Notes under the pieces: generated by a model | What the model saw: only the letters and a program-made list of their open reading frames with translations | What the model was told of the DNA's origin: nothing | Databases searched by the model: none | Program-made: the position numbers and the translations under genes | Assembly (NCBI GenBank): GCA_964617825.1 | Contig: CAZTWL010000017.1 | Span: 22,060 to 86,059 of the forward strand | Length of the DNA: 64,000 nucleotides | Origin: VSJD01 sp964617825 | GTDB lineage: Bacteria; Verrucomicrobiota; Kiritimatiellia; JAAZAB01 | Direction: 5' to 3' | Shown here: one piece after another, positions 60,321-64,000 of the stretch | How the letters are laid out: each line of letters begins with the position of its first letter | How positions within the stretch are numbered: the stretch's first letter is position 1

Positions 60321-63300
60321 ATGCCTTACAAATTTCATGAAGATTTCGCGTTGCATGACGAGGCCGGCAAGTCCTATAACATTCGGATAGAAAGAAACTC
60401 CGACTTCGAACACGGTCACTCCGCCGTTAAAGACAACGCCTATCATGTTTTCATTCCCGGCAACAAGCATTTTGCCCGGACCCCGCGCTTAAGGAATTTT
60501 AAGCTTAAGCTTAAGCTCAAGATCGATACCCCGCTATTTGAAGATAATAACGAGTATTTCAAATATGGCTTCAGGCTGTATTTCAGGTATGACCGTTTTC
60601 GGAAGGAAGGCTATCTCCTGGAGTGCTCGGTTTCCGACAAGGCGTTGATTGCCGAGCTCTGCGCCATCGATGCCCGGAACGAAAAAAAGCTCCTGAAGAA
60701 AACAATAACGCCAGTGCCGGCCGGGTTCGAACGCGCGGAATGGGATTTTACCCTTAAGGTTGTCGGTGACAGGCTTGGAATCGGGTTGAACGGCGTTCAG
60801 GTTGCGATCGTGGACGCAAAGAGATCTTTTCCCGCAGCCGGCCAGATCGGACTGGACAAATGCTTTTACCATGGCGAGTTGATTGTGCGGGAATGGTCCA
60901 TCACGGCGGACGAAAATGTCGGCAAATCGAAAATTGCGGGGCCGCTGAACATTACGCTGCCCTGCGTGCACGGGATGAGCGTGCCTTATCGATACGAGTT
61001 TAGCTTATTCAAATATGCGGATGGCCCGTACGAACTGGATATAAAACTCTCGGGTGGGATCAAGGACCGTCCTGACCGGGGCAAATGCGGCGCGCAATGG
61101 TGCCATGAAATCAACATGCTGAAATCTCCCTATGTGCGCATCGATTCGTCCAAAGGGGAGGTCGCCAATCTAATCCTGTACAACGGGCTGATGGTCCTGC
61201 TGGATCGGGAGGAAAAAAGAGTTTGGATGCTCGATCGCTATGCAAAAATCGAATGGCCCTTGACGCGTAAGATCTGTCTGGACGATTTGCCGGATCTCGA
61301 TGCCATCACCTTTGCGGCGGGCTACGAATATTTCGAAAACGAGCCCCAGTGCATCCTCGCCGGGGGGCCGTTTGAAGTGCTGACCGACAGCCGGGGCAAA
61401 TTGCTGTATTCTGGACAGGCCTTAAGAATGGGCTGTGTCGCTCTGGCCGTAAAGTCTTCCGACACCAAACTCGTCTGTTCCCGGCTTCCCGCGAATATAC
61501 CTGACCGGGAAAAGGCCTTGGTTCACGCCCGCAAAAATCATTATTTTTATGAAAAAGAAAAGATAATCTTCAATATCCGGATTAATTATCATTCTGCTTT
61601 TTATTATCCGAAAGAGTTCGCGTTGTCTGTTAAGGTCCAAAGCGTCTATGGCGATATTCTGGGCAATAAAATTCGTTTGACGGCGCAGGGCGGCACAGAC
61701 GCGCAGTCGGAATTGCTCAAGGACAGGCTGGGCGTCGTTTGTCTGCGTTACACGGCGAAAATTTGCGGCAATCTGGCTGCGGGCGTTTATCACCTTGCGG
61801 TTAAACTGCAGTTGGGCAACAAGCCAATATATGACGAGAAGACGATCTTCGAGGTGATGTCGCGCCAGCCGGATGCCGTCCCTCCGCCGGTTGCGTCCGG
61901 CTTGCCCATTCTTTTTTCGATTCCCAATGAAATCAAATACCTCGAGACCGATGCCTTCGATCCCCGGACCGAAACGGCCGGAGCCATGCATTATTTCAGC
62001 ATGTGTTCTTTTTATCCGGAATATGCCCGTCAGAAACGGATATGGGAGCTGATAAAATTCTATCAGCGCAAATGGTTCCTAACCATAACGCGGCGTACAC
62101 CCAGCCGCGATCTCTCCATTGCACAGAACAAGGATCTGATCGCGCAATGCAACTTCCTGCAAATCGGAATTATAAACAATCGCGGACGTTACGATTTGTG
62201 GAAAGCGAACACCTATACGAATGAAGTGCTCGATATCCTCATCGATTTCTTCGAGCATAATCCGGAACAATTAAAACGCCTGGAAGTCGTTAGCCTGAAG
62301 TTGCTGGCAGAGACAAGGAACAACAAATGTTGCCTGGCGGAAAACGCCCTTGAAGAATTGGTGGCGAATTGTTGGAAAGAATGGCTGGCATATTTTTCCT
62401 GCAAACTGGCCGGGATTCTCGATGCGCAGCATGCCAGCTTGAAGGCGATCAATGGTAAAATCGGCCGGTCGTCCGGAGGGCCGTATTCAGTCTATGGCGC
62501 GCACAATAAATCCGCTTACTTTATGAATTATTTCGGACATAATCGGCGGGGCGGCACGGCAAAGTACATTGACGGGTTCTGGCAGTATGAAGACTATTGT
62601 CACTCATGCGGGTATTCAATTACCAGGGCGGTTTTTGGATTAATGACCCTCAAACTGTGTTATCCTTCATGGAAAATATTTCCCGAGATATATGCCACGC
62701 GCTGCCTGGATGGCTGCAGTGACGGCGCGGTGTCCCAGGCACACCCTCCTTTTGGCTTCTATAATTTGCCGTCGGCATTGGTCAGGCTGCCTGCTTACGA
62801 ATATGCGTTTGCCGCCAGCTGGTTTGCGGATAAAAAATTCCGTTTCTGGACCGACTACGGCTTTCATTTGCGCGCCCTTGAAAATAAGTGCATCAAGGAA
62901 TTTGTCGGGGCATGGGGAAATGTGGTGAAACACAAACCCGTTCGTCCGGTAAAAACCACTTGTTTTCTGATGGATTGGGATTTGATCGAGAAACATCCCG
63001 ATTATTACGAAAAAAACTGCAATGTGCACACGTCATGGAAAGACGTCAACAACACTGCCGAGCAGGCCCTGGCGTATACATATGCGTCCGCGCGGAATGC
63101 CGGTCTTCCGGCCGGTTTTGTGACATCGCTGGAAGGCCTCAAGAATCTAAAGCCGGACATGACTGACCTGCTTGTCCTCCCGCCGCTGAATGAAAACATG
63201 CCTAAGGGACACATTGAGACCATCCGCAACCTGCACCGTCAGGGCGTAAACCTGCTCGGATTCGAAAACATCGCCGGACTCGAAGATCTGTTTGGGGTCA

Positions 63301-63932
63301 AGCCGCTTGCCCAAAACATTAGGATCAGGAAGATTGGCGTTAAATCCGGAGATATTGCCGGCATCGGTGCGCTGGAAGATGAGTTCGCCGAACACGAGCT
63401 TTGCCGGGCGGGTTATGCAAATGCGGGAGCGACCGTCATTCTGGCGGGGGCTGAGACTCCGGACGGTGCCCTGGACGTTCCCGTACTACTGGTCAATAAA
63501 ACACGATGGGGGCATACCGCATTCTTCAACATTCCACCGACTGTGGTGAAACGCGACTCGTTTATTGAGCGGGTCGGCTACGGCCAGGAGTGTCTCAGCG
63601 TCATTATCAATCGCGCCTCAGACTATGTCATACGAAAGCTGAGCAAGCCAATGGTCAGTTCACAGGACGCTAAAGTAATCGCTTTCCACGATGAACATGG
63701 CGATCTGGTGGTTGTTGTCGAGGAGGAATCGCTGGCGGTATACTCGGATGCCATCAAATACCCCCGCCCATTTCTGCTGAATCTGGATATTCCCGGGATT
63801 AATCGCGATGCCATCCGCAGTGAGTATGAATACTCTGTGGCGCATGAACGGCAGAACCACATCGTTTTAAGGCTGTCACTCGGAAAATTTGAATCCGCGA
63901 TATTTGTAATATCCGGAATAAACAATCGTTAA
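60321..63932 (+). CDS. 1203-residue multidomain protein with possible TIM-barrel and amidotransferase-like regions
   Basis: No signal peptide is present, so the protein is probably cytoplasmic. Residues about 1-200 look like a concanavalin/LamG-type beta-sandwich (YHVFIPGNKHF, FYHGELIVREWSI). A beta-rich stretch follows to about 520. Residues about 530-900 appear to be an alpha/beta barrel (PILFSIPNEIKYLETDAF, QCNFLQIGIINNRG, DGFWQYEDYCHSCGYS). Residues about 930-1090 resemble an amidotransferase-like domain (DLLVLPPLNENMPKGHIETI, QGVNLLGFENIAGLEDLFGV), then a C-terminal beta domain. This order parallels the LINNKG proteins and GH42-like enzymes, but I find no clear homology. A tandem copy seems to begin 30 bases downstream. 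Function is not known. Confidence 0.7.
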   Translation: MPYKFHEDFALHDEAGKSYNIRIERNSDFEHGHSAVKDNAYHVFIPGNKHFARTPRLRNFKLKLKLKIDTPLFEDNNEYFKYGFRLYFRYDRFRKEGYLLECSVSDKALIAELCAIDARNEKKLLKKTITPVPAGFERAEWDFTLKVVGDRLGIGLNGVQVAIVDAKRSFPAAGQIGLDKCFYHGELIVREWSITADENVGKSKIAGPLNITLPCVHGMSVPYRYEFSLFKYADGPYELDIKLSGGIKDRPDRGKCGAQWCHEINMLKSPYVRIDSSKGEVANLILYNGLMVLLDREEKRVWMLDRYAKIEWPLTRKICLDDLPDLDAITFAAGYEYFENEPQCILAGGPFEVLTDSRGKLLYSGQALRMGCVALAVKSSDTKLVCSRLPANIPDREKALVHARKNHYFYEKEKIIFNIRINYHSAFYYPKEFALSVKVQSVYGDILGNKIRLTAQGGTDAQSELLKDRLGVVCLRYTAKICGNLAAGVYHLAVKLQLGNKPIYDEKTIFEVMSRQPDAVPPPVASGLPILFSIPNEIKYLETDAFDPRTETAGAMHYFSMCSFYPEYARQKRIWELIKFYQRKWFLTITRRTPSRDLSIAQNKDLIAQCNFLQIGIINNRGRYDLWKANTYTNEVLDILIDFFEHNPEQLKRLEVVSLKLLAETRNNKCCLAENALEELVANCWKEWLAYFSCKLAGILDAQHASLKAINGKIGRSSGGPYSVYGAHNKSAYFMNYFGHNRRGGTAKYIDGFWQYEDYCHSCGYSITRAVFGLMTLKLCYPSWKIFPEIYATRCLDGCSDGAVSQAHPPFGFYNLPSALVRLPAYEYAFAASWFADKKFRFWTDYGFHLRALENKCIKEFVGAWGNVVKHKPVRPVKTTCFLMDWDLIEKHPDYYEKNCNVHTSWKDVNNTAEQALAYTYASARNAGLPAGFVTSLEGLKNLKPDMTDLLVLPPLNENMPKGHIETIRNLHRQGVNLLGFENIAGLEDLFGVKPLAQNIRIRKIGVKSGDIAGIGALEDEFAEHELCRAGYANAGATVILAGAETPDGALDVPVLLVNKTRWGHTAFFNIPPTVVKRDSFIERVGYGQECLSVIINRASDYVIRKLSKPMVSSQDAKVIAFHDEHGDLVVVVEEESLAVYSDAIKYPRPFLLNLDIPGINRDAIRSEYEYSVAHERQNHIVLRLSLGKFESAIFVISGINNR

Positions 63933-63961
63933 CAATTGAATTCTGACAAAGGAACCCGCCC

Positions 63962-64000
63962 ATGTCATTTCATTTTGCGGAGGATTTTTCGATTCGTGAC
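63962..64000 (+). CDS. Start of a tandem paralogue of the 1203-residue protein (3' end outside window)
   Basis: Only 13 codons are inside the window: MSFHFAEDFSIRD. They parallel the start of the preceding protein, MPYKFHEDFALHD, with conserved F, ED-F and D positions. AAAGGA lies eight bases before the ATG and the gap to the previous stop is 29 bases. A tandem duplication is likely but rests on few residues. Confidence 0.6.
   Translation, partial: MSFHFAEDFSIRD

Noticed and set aside
1..64000. CRISPR arrays, tRNA genes, rRNA genes, insertion sequences, integrases
   Set aside because: Looked for on both strands by eye; nothing met even a weak standard.

Overview
The window looks like a chromosomal scaffold of an anaerobic, Gram-negative-type bacterium of the PVC superphylum, most likely Kiritimatiellota or Lentisphaerota. 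The support is indirect: three secreted DUF4838 proteins, a DUF5107-TPR protein, many large sugar-active-looking proteins, two beta-helix proteins with 'choice-of-anchor Q'-like ends, outer-membrane chemistry (ArnT/ArnB/ArnC, an RfaE1-type heptose kinase, a beta-barrel protein ending in Phe), and a rubredoxin/rubrerythrin/ferritin set. A run of ten N marks a scaffold join. No tRNA, rRNA, CRISPR array, insertion sequence or phage gene was seen.

Region 1 (1-16221, + strand) is one dense operon of exported proteins. It holds five members of a family I do not recognise, named here the 'LINNKG family' after a C-terminal signature. Its layout is an apparent TIM barrel, a glutamine-amidotransferase-like domain and a C-terminal beta domain. 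One member is cut by the window edge and one carries an inserted F5/8 type C domain. They are interleaved with two beta-helix proteins, a small free-standing F5/8C protein and a DUF4838/CBM9 protein. Region 2 (16580-24010, - strand) runs from an AraC regulator to a cytoplasmic DUF5107-TPR protein and a large protein with a helical, toroid-like C-terminal half.

Region 3 (24238-39754, + strand) is mostly core genome: arnT, arnB and arnC without arnA or arnD; a PLP aminotransferase; dnaX-ybaB-recR; yggS-proC; a DUF3108 protein and rfaE1; rubredoxin, rubrerythrin and ferritin; dsbD; and a tiny seven-cysteine ORF overlapping the dsbD stop.

Region 4 (40024-50026, + strand) returns to sugar-active genes: DUF4838, a second toroid-like protein, another DUF4838 protein broken by a frameshift at an A10 tract, and a UroD/MtaA-like protein. 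Region 5 (50071-56544, - strand) holds a cyclic-nucleotide-gated MscS channel, an unusual protease/beta-propeller/outer-membrane-barrel fusion, a YdjM-like membrane protein and a ferredoxin-tailed aldo/keto reductase. Region 6 (56706-64000, + strand) has a YgjP-like metallopeptidase, a DUF721 protein, and an operon of a DeoR regulator (with a strong promoter and apparent operator), a class III aminotransferase and a 1203-residue cytoplasmic protein followed by the start of a tandem copy.

The most plausible undescribed system is the glycan-processing programme shared by regions 1, 2, 4 and 6: exported LINNKG, beta-helix and DUF4838 proteins would bind and cut a polysaccharide outside the cytoplasm, and the unsecreted toroid-like, DUF5107-TPR and 1203-residue proteins would handle imported fragments. 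The substrate cannot be read from the sequence.
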